DNA of 64,000 nt, from the NCBI GenBank assembly GCA_963678705.1, contig CAVMBN010000201.1:62001-126000 (forward strand), given 5' to 3'. The DNA comes from Panorpa germanica. Its lineage: Eukaryota > Arthropoda > Insecta > Mecoptera > Panorpidae. The notes beneath the pieces are model-generated. The model saw nothing but the letters and a program-made list of their open reading frames with translations, was not told where the DNA came from and did not search any database. The translations under genes were made by a program, and so were the position numbers. Each line of letters opens with the position of its first letter. The stretch's first letter is position 1. Of the stretch, positions 1 to 10,205 are shown one piece after another.

Positions 1-304
1 TCGCTAATCTAACCTTAGAAAGTTTCCTAACCAGACTAAATGACCCTCTAGGATGTCAACTACGGCTACAAAGTTTAAGCAAGATGGAGGACGCCCTGAA
101 ACTAATAGTCCGAGAAGACACATTGAAAACTAGTAGAATGCAACAAAATAAATTAATGAGACCAGACATTAAACCAATCAAAATTCCTCAACAATTCCCA
201 CAAAAAAAATTCTATCCTAACTTCGATAAGCCGAATATTAACCCCGTATTTCAAAACCATATCCAAAAATATAATTCCCAAAACACATCAACATACCGTA
301 ACCC
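1..304 (+). pseudogene. gag: Errantivirus-like gag, left fragment
   Basis: The frame is open from base 3 to the copia insertion point and enters the window already running, so the true start lies upstream. The product is basic and rich in Gln, Asn, Pro and Lys, with a short helical stretch at 84-130 (starting MEDALKLIVRED) followed by low-complexity sequence. This matches the C-terminal half of errantivirus Gag, which lacks a zinc knuckle. It would form the core particle that packages the element RNA. The frame continues without shift at 4704, beyond the copia element and its flanking target repeat, which is the main support for treating the two parts as one gene. There is no strong motif, so the call depends on context. 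Confidence 0.7.
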
Positions 305-456
305 TGTTATTTTATGTCTATTTTGTATCGACAATTATACCAGTAGTGCCATCTACCTTTGACTATGTAATACTGTATTTTTTATATGAGTAGTAAATGT
401 GAGATTTGGAATAAAGTTTAGTTCGTATCTGTGACTCAAGCGTTTGATTTATTAGA
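305..456 (+). repeat. copia 5' LTR
   Basis: A 152-bp direct repeat of 4537-4698, starting tgttattttatg and ending ttattaga. It holds a TATA-like stretch at about 381-387 and a polyadenylation signal AATAAA at 410-415. Compared with the 3' LTR it lacks 10 bp that lie between two CAAT repeats, and has one base change in the run before AATAAA. Confidence 0.93.
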
Positions 457-470
457 GGTTATGGAACCAG
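457..470 (+). other. copia primer-binding-like site
   Basis: The sequence ggttatggaaccag directly follows the 5' LTR. Its position and start resemble the minus-strand primer site of Drosophila copia, which pairs with an internal fragment of initiator tRNA-Met. The match is from memory of the family, not from an alignment. Confidence 0.5.
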
Positions 471-566
471 TATTTTTTTAGTTTTTCTCGCAATTTTCGT
501 GGACATTATTAGTGAAATAGTCTTTGCAGATTGAGATAAACTGTAATTAACGCTGTGACTGTGAAA

Positions 567-1436
567 ATGACGACGAACTATCATGTCAGTGTGCCTAAAC
601 TGAAAGGTCGGGAGAATTACAGTGAATGGGCTTTCGCGGCTGAGATTTTCTTAATTCTGGAGGGGCTGTCTGATTGCATCAAGTCGGAGACAGTACCAGA
701 AGAAATAGGAGCAGCAGGTGACGCGAAAACCAGAGCCAAACTTATTTTTACAATAGATTCGTCGCTGTACGTACACATAAAAGATGCACAAACGACCCAT
801 GAGCTGTGGAAGAAATTGAAGAACCTATTTGATGACTCAGGATTTACGAGAAGGATCAGTTTGCTGAGGAGTTTGATTTCCATTCGACTCGAGAATAGTG
901 TTTCAATGACTTCGTACGTGACACAGATAATTGAAACAAGCCAGAAATTGAGTGGTACGGGTTTCAACATTAATGATGACTGGGTCGCATCGCTTTTGTT
1001 AGCGGGATTAACAAAAAAATATTCCCCTATGATAATGGCGATCGAGCATTGCGGCATACCATTGACAGCAGACGCCATTAAAACAAAGTTGTTGGACATG
1101 GAAGAAAGCGAAAATGGTGGCGACAGCAGCGCTTTCAATTCCAGTGGTGTGTTTGCGAGTTATAAGAAGAACCGGAATGTTGGTGGCACTTCAACCAGAG
1201 ACAATGCCCATATGTCAAAGTCAAAACCAAAGGTCATAACATGCTATAAATGTAAACAAACAGGGCATTACCGTAATCAGTGTACATTTTCGAACAAAAA
1301 TTCATGGAATACAAACAATAATGAACGTACAAGTAGTAATGCGTTTAGCGCCGTGTTCTTGAATGGTGAATTTTGCAAAAGCGATTGGTATATTGACTCC
1401 GGGCCGAGTGTTCATCTTACCGCGAACAAAGAATAG
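567..1436 (+). pseudogene. copia gag-pol, part 1: Gag, CCHC knuckle and start of protease
   Basis: This is the first third of a single copia polyprotein. ATG at 567 is chosen because it is the first ATG after the LTR leader and directly precedes the conserved Gag start (VPKLKGRENYSEWAF), typical of the copia Gag domain. A retroviral zinc knuckle CX2CX4HX4C lies at 1242-1283, for RNA packaging. The aspartic protease active site follows at 1395-1403 as Asp-Ser-Gly, but the next residue is Pro where copia proteases usually have Ala, which may weaken the enzyme. TAG at 1434-1436 interrupts the frame inside the protease. The same frame resumes immediately afterwards, so this is one nonsense mutation and not the natural end. 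Confidence 0.9.
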
Positions 1437-2111
1437 TTGTCAAATGTGTCGCGGGATCTTAAGATTAAGGAAATTGTCGTTGCAAACAAAAATAAAATAC
1501 CTGTATTATGTACTGGAGATGTGCAGATTACGACAAAGACGCACGCCAGTGAATACGATATTACAGTGGAAGGTGTATTGTGCGTACCAAAGTTGACTAC
1601 AAATCTGTTGTCTGTTAGTCAACTTATATCCAAAGGAAACAAAGTTTTATTTACCAACAATGGTTGTCAGATTTTCAATAAGGCAGGAGTACTTGTGGCT
1701 ACAGCATATCTGTTGAATGGTGTATATAAACTGAATATGTCTGAATATTGTTCAGCAACTGCAATGACTGTGTCCAGTGAAGTTTGGCATCGACGTTTAG
1801 GTCATGTCAACATCCAGTATTTGAACAAGATGCAAGATGCTGTAGAGGGATTGACAATTGATAGTAAGATTGATATGTCCAAGTCATCATGTGTCGCATG
1901 CTGTGTGGGTAAGCAAAGCCGATTGCCTTTTCCCAAAGAAGGTAGCAGAAGTACTGAGTTGTTACATATTGTGCATACCGATCTCTGTGGACCAATGGAA
2001 AATCGGTCAATTCGAGGTTCGAGATACTTCATGCTGTTCATCGATGATTTTAGTCGTATGACATATATTTATTTCCTAAAAACAAAGGATGAGGCGTTGA
2101 AATGCTTTTAA
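1437..2111 (+). pseudogene. copia gag-pol, part 2: protease end and integrase N-terminus
   Basis: It is in the same frame as the segment before it. It covers the rest of the protease (hydrophobic strands ending in NLLSVSQL, a common copia protease end), then the GAG-pre-integrase zinc domain with a His-His pair (WHRRLGH, about 1787-1807) and two Cys (VACC), then the start of the integrase core with its first catalytic Asp in HTDLCGPM (about 1975-1998). TAA at 2109-2111 ends it, again with the frame open on the far side. No functional start is expected here; it is an internal slice of the polyprotein. Confidence 0.9.
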
Positions 2112-4493
2112 CAATACAAAGCAGAGGTTGAGAATCAACCTAATCGCAGGATTAAGATTTTGAGAAGTGACAATGGAGCAGAATTCTGCAACAGCAAGTT
2201 TGATGATTTTTTGATGTCGCTTGGGATAGTACATCACAAAACAAACCCATACACGCCAGAGCAGAATGGACTCTCGGAGCGATATAACCGGACAATTGTT
2301 GAGAAAGCCAGATGTCTGTTGTTTGATGCAGGTCTCGAGAAAAGGTTTTGGGCAGAGGCTGCACACACTGCAGTGTACTTACAGAACAGGACTGTGACTA
2401 CATCCTTAAATTATAAAACTCCTTTCGAGATATGGACAGATAGAAAGCCTGATGTAAGTCACCTACGTATTTTTGGTAGCATAATTATGGTACATGTGCC
2501 AAAACAAAAGAGATTGAAATGGGAGAGAAAAGCTGAAAAGTGTGTCCTTGTCGGCTATTCTAAAGATGTCAAAGGGTACAGAATTTACAACCCGAAGTCT
2601 ATTGTCATCACTACCAGTAGGGATGTTATAGTATTGGAGAAGATAGAGACAGAGAATAATCTTCTGGAGGTACAGGAACATTGTTCAGATGATGTGAATA
2701 CAGTTCCAGTAGGGGAAGAAGATTTGACACTTCAGGAAGATTCACATGAACAATCAGATAGCTTGAACATGGATGACAGTGGTGAAATGTATGTACCTTG
2801 TGAAGATGAAACATTAGATAGCTCAGAGTCTGGTGCAACAGACAGTGAAGACTCCATAACACACAACAATGTCAACACAATAAGTGGTCCTCGGCGTAGA
2901 AAGCAGCCAGACAGATTTGGATTTGCAAGTGCTTGCATAGAAGATGACCAGATGTTCACGGGTAAGATATTGTTGCAAGAAGCCTTGGAAGGATCTGAGA
3001 AAGCACAGTGGTTAGCGGCAGTGCAGGAAGAGCTACAGTCGTTCGAGAAAAATAGTGCGTGGGAACTCGTAGATGTTCCAAAAGATGGTACTATAGTGCA
3101 GTGCAAGTGGGTGTTGCGGAAAAAGAACGATAGTGAAAACAATGTGCGTTACCGTGCTCGTCTAGTCGCAAAGGGCTTCACCCAAAAACATGGTGTGGAC
3201 TATGCTGAAACATTTTCGCCTGTAGTGAGACATACAACTCTTAGACTATTATTTGCATTGTCTGTAAAGTTAGGTTTAGATGTCACTCATTTAGATGTTA
3301 AGACTGCGTTCTTAAATGGTGATTTAGAGGAAACCATTTACATGAAAATGCCAGATTGTTATAATAGTAGTAGTTCAGTTAGTAAAGTATTAAAACTTAA
3401 AAAGGCCATTTATGGACTTAAGCAGGCCTCTAGGGCCTGGAATAAAAAGGTAGATGATTGTTTGATCAGTAATGGTTATGGAAGATCAAAAAAAAAGCCA
3501 TGTATTTATATTAAGGATAATAAATGTAAGACCATTGTAACAGTCTATGTCGATGATTTCTTTATATTTTCCAACGATAAAACTAAAACTAAGAGCTTGA
3601 AACAGATTTTATCTAATAAGTTTAGCATTAAAGACTTAGGTGATGTTAAACTATGTCTTGGAATGAATGTAACCTTTAACAAAGATAAAGGATATGTAAC
3701 TTTGAGCCAGCAAACTTATATTGATCAATTATTGAACAAATTTAATTTAAGTAATTGTAAGGTTGTTCATACACCTATGGAGGTCAAATTAAATGTAAGT
3801 AAAGGTGAAGTAGGTGTAAATAAATGTGTGCCCTATCAACAACTAATTGGTAGTTTGATGTACCTGTCAGTCTTAACTAGGCCAGATAGTAGTAATTCTA
3901 TAAGATTTTTGAGTCAATTCAATAATTGCCACACTAAACAGCATTGGGAATATGCAAAGAGATTATTGAGATATCTTAAAAGAACTAAATCTTATGGAAT
4001 AAAATATTGTAAAGATGGTAACTCAGAAATAAGAGGATATGTTAATGCTGATTGGGCTTCTAACTCTAAAGATAGGAGATCATATACTGGGATGTGTTTT
4101 TTGTTGTCTCATGGTGTAATATCATGGGAATGTAGGACACAGAAATGTGTAGCCCTCTCCACTGAATCAGAGTATATTGGTCTATCTGAGGCATGTAGAG
4201 AAGCATTATATCTTAAGGAATTACAGTATGAAATAACCAATAAGATGTACACAATAAGCATATTCAATGATAACCAAGGCGCACAGATGTTGTGTGCAAA
4301 CCCAGTCTTTCATAAACGTACAAAGCATATTGATATCAAATATCATTTTTGTCGTGATTTAGTAAAAGATAAAATTGTTAAAGTACTATATGTGCCAACA
4401 GCTGATATGCCAGCTGACATTTTAACAAAAAGTTTATGTTCAGCAAAGCATTATAAATTTATGTTACTTCTTGGGATAGTTTGTTTAGATTAA
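2112..4493 (+). pseudogene. copia gag-pol, part 3: integrase core, RT and RNase H
   Basis: The frame is the same as in the two upstream parts and is open for 2.38 kb to the natural stop at 4491-4493. The integrase core shows its second Asp in DNGAEF (about 2169) and its Glu in the QNGLSERYNRT block (about 2263-2295). An acidic linker follows. The RVT_2-type reverse transcriptase runs from about 3000 to 3750, with the catalytic YVDD at 3546-3557. RNase H, from about 4030, shows its Asp in ADWAS, Glu in STESEY, Asp in DNQGA, and the copia signature KHIDIKYHF near the end. All catalytic residues I can see in this part are kept, so the loss of function comes from the two upstream stops. Confidence 0.93.
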
Positions 4494-4527
4494 ATTTGTA
4501 TTTATCTGTAATAGTAGATATTGCGAT

Positions 4528-4536
4528 AAGTAGGGG
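4528..4536 (+). other. copia polypurine tract
   Basis: A short purine-rich run (aagtagggg) abuts the 3' LTR, where plus-strand DNA synthesis is primed in LTR elements. Confidence 0.65.
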
Positions 4537-4698
4537 TGTTATTTTATGTCTATTTTGTATCGACAATATCAGTCAATTATACCAGTAGTGCCATCTACCT
4601 TTGACTATGTAATACTGTATTTTTTATATGAGTAGTAAATGTGAGTTTTGGAATAAAGTTTAGTTCGTATCTGTGACTCAAGCGTTTGATTTATTAGA
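4537..4698 (+). repeat. copia 3' LTR
   Basis: A 162-bp direct repeat of the 5' LTR, with AATAAA at 4652-4657. It is longer by 10 bp placed between CAAT repeats near its start. Confidence 0.93.
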
Positions 4699-4703
4699 TA
4701 CCC

Positions 4704-4983
4704 AACCAACCCACCCAACAATCCTCCGCAACCAAAAACATCAATCCAAACTAACGTTTGGAACAAAAAACTAAACCAACTAATAAGACGCCATTGGACG
4801 CCAATGGATACTAACTCTGGTAACAGAGTACAGAGTAACTGGAGACCCTAATTTTCAAGACCAGGACAAAATTATATTGCAGAAGAGTTAAACTTTACTG
4901 AAGAACAGGAGGAACAACAACAAGAAGAAGAATATCAAGAATATGATTTTTCGCAATACTCTGAATACCAACCCGAAGAATAA
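4704..4983 (+). pseudogene. gag: Errantivirus-like gag, right fragment (C-terminus)
   Basis: Continues the frame of the fragment at 1-304 once the copia element and its target repeat are set aside. It starts Asn/Pro/Gln-rich, then has an RPGQNYIAEELNF stretch and an acidic Gln/Glu tail ending at TAA 4981-4983. Acidic C-termini of this kind are common in errantivirus Gag. One in-frame TAA lies at 4849-4851. The last 19 nt overlap the start of the open pol frame (open from 4965), which is -1 relative to gag. No canonical slippery heptamer is visible in that overlap. Confidence 0.7.
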
Positions 4984-6317
4984 CCACAGGAAGAAAACGT
5001 AAATTTGCACGTGGACAGCAGAATTACAGAGAACAAATAATCCTAAATATTATAGACTATAATGCGTTACCATACATTATAGATTCTATTTTAAATATAA
5101 AACTATTAATAGACACAGGAAGCAATCGCTCATTAATTAACCCCGAAATTATATATAAATATTTACCTGAAACTATAAGTAACGAGCCTTTTGTTATAAA
5201 AACAGCCCATAATACCAGCAAGCACAACGAAGTTGCACGAGTACAATTATTTCCGATTTTTAATTCTCCAGAAGAAACGTTTAAATTATATCTATTCAAA
5301 TTTAACAAAAAATACGATGGACTACTCGGTATGGAGCTATTAAGAACCGTTGACTTAGACTTTATTAATTATAAATTGACGACCAAAAATGCGGTTATAC
5401 CTATTCATTATCAATGTATAACGAAAGCTCAGCTAAATAAAATAGAAATTCGACATAATCACCTTAATGAGGAAGAGAAATATAATTTACAAAAATTACT
5501 AAACGATTATGCCGATTTATTTAGAAAACAAAAAGAACAACTTAGTTTTACAAATAACGTCAAACACGAAATTAAAACTAATAATGACGAACCCATATAC
5601 ACAAAAACTTATAGATATCCTTATATCTATAAGGAGGAAATAAAGAAACAAATAAATAAACTACTCCACGACAAAATTATTCAACCGTCAAACTCACCGT
5701 GGTCATCACCTGTATGGATGGTACCCAAAAAGGATGACGCAAGTGGAAGAAAGAAATTTAGAATGGTTATAGACTACCGTAATCTAAATAACAAAACTAT
5801 TGATGACAGGTATCCAATACCCAACATCGCTGACATACTTGACAAACTAGGTAAAAGTCAATATTTTACAACATTAGATCTTGATAGTGGGTTTCATAAG
5901 ATAGAAATGAAGGAATCTGATATTCCTAAAACTGCGTTTAACGTCGAGAATGGGCATTATGAGTTTAGACGTATGCCATTCGGGTTAAAGAACGCCCCCG
6001 CCACTTTTCAAAGAGTGATGGATAACATCCTCAGAAAACTAATGCCCCACACTTGCTTAGTCTATTTAGATGATATACTAATATACTTGACATCGCTACA
6101 AGAACACATGGCAAAACTAAAATTAGTATTGAACAAACTGAGAAGTGCAAATATGAAGGTGCAGATAGACAAATGCGAATTCTTAAATAATGGAACTGAA
6201 TTTTTGGGTCATGTAATAACCCCAGAAGGAGTTAGACCTAACCCAAAAAAAATTGAGGCAATCAGAAAATTTCCTACACCAAAAACAATTACAGAAATGA
6301 AGTCATTTCTAGGATAA
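4965..6317 (+). pseudogene. pol: Errantivirus-like pol, part 1: protease and most of RT
   Basis: The frame is open from 4965 and has no ATG of its own at the start, consistent with expression as a gag-pol fusion. A basic segment leads into an aspartic protease with Asp-Thr-Gly at 5112-5120 and a GLLGMELL strand near 5325. The reverse transcriptase follows: the WSSPVWMVPKKD block at about 5700-5735, FRMVIDYRNLN, the GFHKIEM block, RRMPFGLKNAPATFQ, then the catalytic YLDD at 6063-6074 and EFLGHVIT. A TAA at 6315-6317 cuts the conserved FLG-x-x-GYYRKFI connection, and the frame stays open just beyond it. The product would copy element RNA to cDNA in cytoplasmic particles. Confidence 0.9.
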
Positions 6318-7396
6318 GTAGGGTATTATAGGAAATTCATAAAAGATTTCGCCGGAATAACGAAGCCTATGACTAGATGTTTAAAAAAAACGTAGCAATA
6401 AAACATGACGAAGAATACATTAAAGCATTCAACACAATGAAGGAAATATTGTGCAATTCCCCTTTGTTACAATACCCTGATTTTCAAAAACCATTTGTAT
6501 TGACTACAGATGCGTCCAATTATGCCCTGGGAGCGATACTTTCGCAAGGACCTATAGGATCCGACAAACCCATCGCATATGCATCGAGGACATTAAACGA
6601 GTCGGAACAAAATTATTCCACCATAGAAAAAGAACTCTTAGCAATCATTTGGGCAACAAAATACTTTAGACCCTACTTATATGAAAGAAAATTCACCATG
6701 GTCACTGATTATAAACCACTTGTGTGGCTGGATTCATTAAAAGACCCAAACATGAAAATGATAAGGTGGAAAACTAAATTGTCTGACTACGACTATACTG
6801 TAGAATACAAAAAGGAAAAGAAAAATACGAATGCAGACGCACTGAGTAGAATCAAAATAAATGCACTTGAAAATGAGGATTTTGACAGTCTATTTAACAA
6901 TCAGGAAGTTATAACAGCTCTAGACGACTTCATGACGGCAGCGGACGCGCTAGATAACGATAGCTCTAGCCTGTACAATAACCCTGACGATACGGAGAGA
7001 AGTAAAGTAAACACACCAGTTTTAGAACCCTTACCGGAAATAGTAGCAAATAAAAGACCTAACTCAATAACAGAGCACCCTCCTGTAATCCAAATACCAA
7101 GTGAGGAAAGCTCAGAAGATTCAAACACCATGCATTCAAAAGAAGATTCAACACCAGGCATCACGATCAGCGAGGACCCATTAGAAACTAAAAGAAACCA
7201 AATAATAATTATCTCTGAACCAACACCAATGCAATGTAAAAACACTAAAATCGACGGTAAAGAACAAATTAAATTAAGTATTCAAGGAAATCAAGAAAAA
7301 CACGACTTATTAATATTCACACTAACCAAACTAAATCCAAATAAAACCTATTATATACATTGTGATGATAATATATACCAAATTATAATGATTTAA
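6318..7396 (+). pseudogene. pol: Errantivirus-like pol, part 2: RT thumb/connection, RNase H and linker
   Basis: Starts in the frame of part 1 (GYYRKFI), then shifts by one base at an A8 run (6383-6390), after which the RNase H frame is open from about 6377. RNase H shows TTDASNYALGAILSQ (first Asp), the STIEKELLAI block (Glu) and FTMVTDYKPL (Asp), then NADALSRI, the usual end of a gypsy RNase H. A long, acidic and Ser-rich linker of about 150 residues follows (about 6860-7300), which I cannot assign to a domain. TAA at 7394-7396 arises from a second one-base shift near 7385-7400. The integrase zinc-domain frame begins right after it. Confidence 0.88.
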
Positions 7397-8449
7397 AAAT
7401 TAATACCTTCGATAAATACAAGCTAATACGTTGTATAAAAAAAGTTAGCATTGAAACAGATCCCGACGATCAAAAATACATAATTCAACAATATCATGAG
7501 GCAAACACTAAGCACCGAGGAATAGATGCCACATATAAATTAATTTGCGAAAGATATACGTGATCTTGTCTACGAAAAGATGTAGAAAATTTCATCAATA
7601 ACTGCAGCACATGTAAACAGTGCAAATATAATAGGAAACCAATTAGAGAACCGCTAAATAATACCGAAACACCTGAGAGACCTTTTGAGAAATTACATAT
7701 AGATACGTTTGGTATAGACAATACCCAATTCCTTACTATAATAGATGTATTTTCAAAATACACACAGGCATACAAAATCACCAATAGGTCATCCACAGAA
7801 ATTGCCGATAAACTAATAACGTATTTTTCACACCACGGCATACCCAATCATATTACGATGGATGGAGGAACTGAATTCTCAAATAATCTCATCAAAGAAT
7901 TACTAGAATTACATAAAATTGAAATTCATATAACAACACCATACAGACACGAAAGTAATTCTCCAATAGAACGGGCACATTCCACGATACTAGAACTATA
8001 TCGTATAGTGAAACATAAACATGATCTTACACCCGAAACAATCATGAAATATGCTATTATAGGATATACCGAAACCCCACATTCTAGTACAACATACAAA
8101 CCTTTTGAAATAATAAATGGACACTTACAAACCAAGTCAGTATTGCTTATGGATTATGATAAAACACTCATGGACTTATACACCCAAAATCATAAAACTA
8201 AAATCTTAACCCTATACTCAAAAATTAAAGAAATAAATGCAAATCGAAAAGAACATGTTATTAATAAGAGAAATGCTACCGTTAAAGACCCAAACGTAAA
8301 ACAAGGAGATATCGTATACCTCAACACTAAATCAAAACAGGGCAAAAGCCGGATAAAGAACACAGGACCCTTTAAAGTACTAGAAGTGTCCGATACTTAT
8401 ATAGCTAAAATAGAAGATATAAAAAATAAAAAATTATTGTGTATTATTA
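7397..8449 (+). pseudogene. pol: Errantivirus-like pol, part 3: integrase
   Basis: The reading frame holds an HHCC zinc domain (His-x-x-x...His at about 7495-7520, Cys pair in NCSTCKQC at about 7601-7625), broken by TGA at 7561-7563. The DDE core has Asp at 7702, Asp at 7861 and Glu at 7969; the last two are separated by 35 residues, as in retroviral-type integrases. A C-terminal GPF-like segment (GDIVYLN...GPFKVLEV) follows at about 8305-8400. The frame then runs into the left mariner terminus and stops at 8476-8478, so the native C-terminus is lost or lies beyond the insertion in another frame. The enzyme inserts element cDNA; in this group it prefers AT repeats, which fits the right flank here. 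Confidence 0.88.
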
Positions 8450-8480
8450 ACACATGGGCTGAAAAGTCCCGGGCCTAACA
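8450..8480. repeat. mariner terminal inverted repeat, left
   Basis: Contains ctgaaaagtcccgggcctaa and matches the reverse complement of 9710-9740 at 28 of 31 positions; mismatches are the first base and two adjacent bases at positions 8-9. Confidence 0.92.
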
Positions 8481-8514
8481 AAGAAAACACAGTTTTTTTG
8501 GTTCAAAATTAGCT

Positions 8515-9561
8515 TTATTTATCAACGTAATCTCCATCAAGAGCAACGCAATCATTCCAGCGCCGCTCTAACATTTCAATACCACTTTTGTAGAACGATT
8601 TATCTTTTGCCTCAAAACAGGCCTCAGTTTCAGCGATAACCTCTTCATTCGTGCGCAATTTCTTACCGGCGAGCATTTTTTTTAGGTCTGCGAACAGGCA
8701 GTAGTCGCTGGGAGCCAAATCTGGCGAATACGGTGGATGTGGGAGCAATTCGAAGTTCAATTCATGTAGTTTTGCCATTGTTTTGATTGACTTGTGACAC
8801 AACGCGTTGTCTTGATGAAACAAAATTTTTCTCTTTGCCATATGCGGTCGTTTCTTTGCATTTTCGGCCTTTAAACGCTCCAATAACGCTATATAATATT
8901 CACTGTTAATGGTATTTCCTTTCTCAAGATAGTCAATGAATATTACACCTCGCACATCCCAAAATACCGAGGCCTTAACCTTTCCAGCCGATTGTTGTGC
9001 TTTCGGGCGCTTTGGACGAGGTTCACCAGTTGCTGTCCACTCAGATGACGATCGTTTTGATTCCGGAGTGAAGTGATGGATACATGTTTCATCCATTGTC
9101 AGATATCGACGCAAAAATTCTGGTTTGTTACGTTTAAACATGGCCCAACACTGCTCAGAATAATCAACACGTTTTCGTTTTTAATCAACAGTAAACAAAC
9201 GCGGCACCCACTTTGAACAGAGCTTTCTCATAGTCAAATGCTCATGCAATATAAAGCCAACACGTTCTTTTGATATCTTTACGATATCTAACTCACGCAA
9301 CTTCACTTTTCGATCATTCAAAACGATTTTGTGGATTTTTTTTATGTTTTTTGGTGTTGCCACCTCATTTGGACGTCCACTGCGTTCTGCATTATCGGTG
9401 TCTCTACGACCACGATTAAAGTCAGCAAACCAACGTTTTATTGTTGTTTCTGATGAAGCGGAGTCCCCATAACACTTTTCAAGCCATTGCTTCGCTTGAA
9501 CGGTATTTTTTCCCATCAAGAAGCAGTGTAAAATTAAAACACGAAATTGTTTTTGATCCAT
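8515..9561 (-). pseudogene. mariner transposase, one in-frame stop
   Basis: The frame from ATG (complement of 9559-9561) to the stop at 8515-8517 would give 348 residues, the usual length for irritans mariners. This ATG is preferred over one 48 bp upstream because it matches the family start (MDQKQFRVLILHCFLMGK). The N-terminal part holds the paired helix-turn-helix DNA-binding region (NTVQAKQWLEKCYGD, RWFADFNRGR). The catalytic part has MDET (first Asp), HQDNA (second Asp) and SPDLAPSDY (third Asp), with exactly 34 residues between the last two: DD34D. A TAA at 9181-9183 (minus strand) interrupts the frame between these parts; the frame is otherwise open. The gene would cut and paste the element at TA sites. 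Confidence 0.94.
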
Positions 9562-9709
9562 TGTTTTGAAAATAACAAAAGTAGCGTCACTCTTAGCACA
9601 ATAACTCACAAACTACTGAATAGAATATCATGAAATTTTAACAGCTGTCTTTTGAAGGTTAGTATTAACTGAAAAAAAGGTGACTGCAATATAACTAGCG
9701 CCATCTATG

Positions 9710-9740
9710 TGTTAGGCCCGGGACTTTTCAGTTCATGTGC
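9710..9740. repeat. mariner terminal inverted repeat, right
   Basis: The mirror copy of 8450-8480. It abuts TA at 9741-9742. Confidence 0.92.
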
Positions 9741-9742
9741 TA

Positions 9743-10184
9743 CGTCTACAAGGAACATATAATACACCTTGCACGAGATTGTCAATTTTCTGTTTCAGAT
9801 AATACTCTTCAACACATAGATATAGAAGAGAAAGTCGAAGCTTGGAACACCATTTCACTGCCAAAAATACCAGAGATCCAAAACAAACACCTAAACATCT
9901 CTACCGTGACCAACCTAAAACACCTGGACCTGGGCAACGTAGACAAGCTACAGACCACCCTAGCCCTACTACCTGAAGACTTCGATGACAGATGAATCTC
10001 AGATCATGTTCACATAATTAATTATACACTATTACCTATATTATTCATAAAAATTAGTATTGTAGTATATAAGTTAATCAAATATTTTAGAAAAATAAAA
10101 ATAATAAAAAATGAAAATGCACAAGAAATAAATAGCAAAAATATTGAAGAGTTGCAAAAATCTTTTGCTAGGTTAGAAGCATAA
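9743..10184 (+). pseudogene. env: Errantivirus-like env, C-terminal remnant only
   Basis: An open frame of about 145 codons with one TGA at 9993-9995, ending at TAA 10182-10184, 21 bp before the LTR. The first half is polar with regularly spaced Leu and Ile; after the TGA come a hydrophobic membrane segment (about 10020-10075) and a short Lys-rich tail. That is the layout of the C-terminus of errantivirus Env (fusion-protein-like, membrane-anchored), and the position between pol and LTR fits. Intact Env of this group is several hundred residues, so the surface and fusion portions are absent. The env frame differs from the integrase frame across the mariner site. The identification rests on position and topology, not on a diagnostic motif. 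Confidence 0.6.
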
Positions 10185-10205
10185 GATATTATCTTAGAGG
10201 GCAGG

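Larger units (their letters stand above)
305..4698 (+). mobile_element. Ty1/copia retrotransposon, nearly complete
   Basis: A 4.39-kb element bounded by two direct LTRs (305-456 and 4537-4698), with a primer-binding-like site just after the left LTR, one long gag-pol frame in copia order (Gag, protease, integrase, RT, RNase H) and a purine tract before the right LTR. The LTRs differ by one substitution and one 10-bp indel, pointing to a fairly recent insertion. The 5 bp on each side (aaccc at 300-304, taccc at 4699-4703) agree at four of five positions, as expected for a 5-bp target duplication with one change. Two in-frame stops mean this copy is not autonomous as it stands. Confidence 0.95.
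8450..9740 (-). mobile_element. mariner (irritans-type) DNA transposon
   Basis: A 1291-bp element with 31-bp inverted ends (8450-8480 and 9710-9740, 28 of 31 matching), flanked on both sides by TA (8448-8449 and 9741-9742), the mariner target duplication. It carries one transposase gene on the minus strand. Length, terminal sequence and transposase resemble Himar-like irritans mariners. It sits at the junction of integrase and env of the errantivirus-like element, so it is younger than that element. Confidence 0.95.

Noticed and set aside
617..1138. Minus-strand frame of 173 codons opposite copia gag
   Set aside because: Shadow of the real gag frame; no motif and an unlikely composition.
6901..7245. 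Minus-strand frame opposite the pol linker
   Set aside because: Mirror of the acidic, Ser-rich linker; nothing to support it.
9735..9742. A gene start at the right mariner end
   Set aside because: The apparent start codon lies within the mariner terminus; the real sequence entering from the left is the truncated env region.
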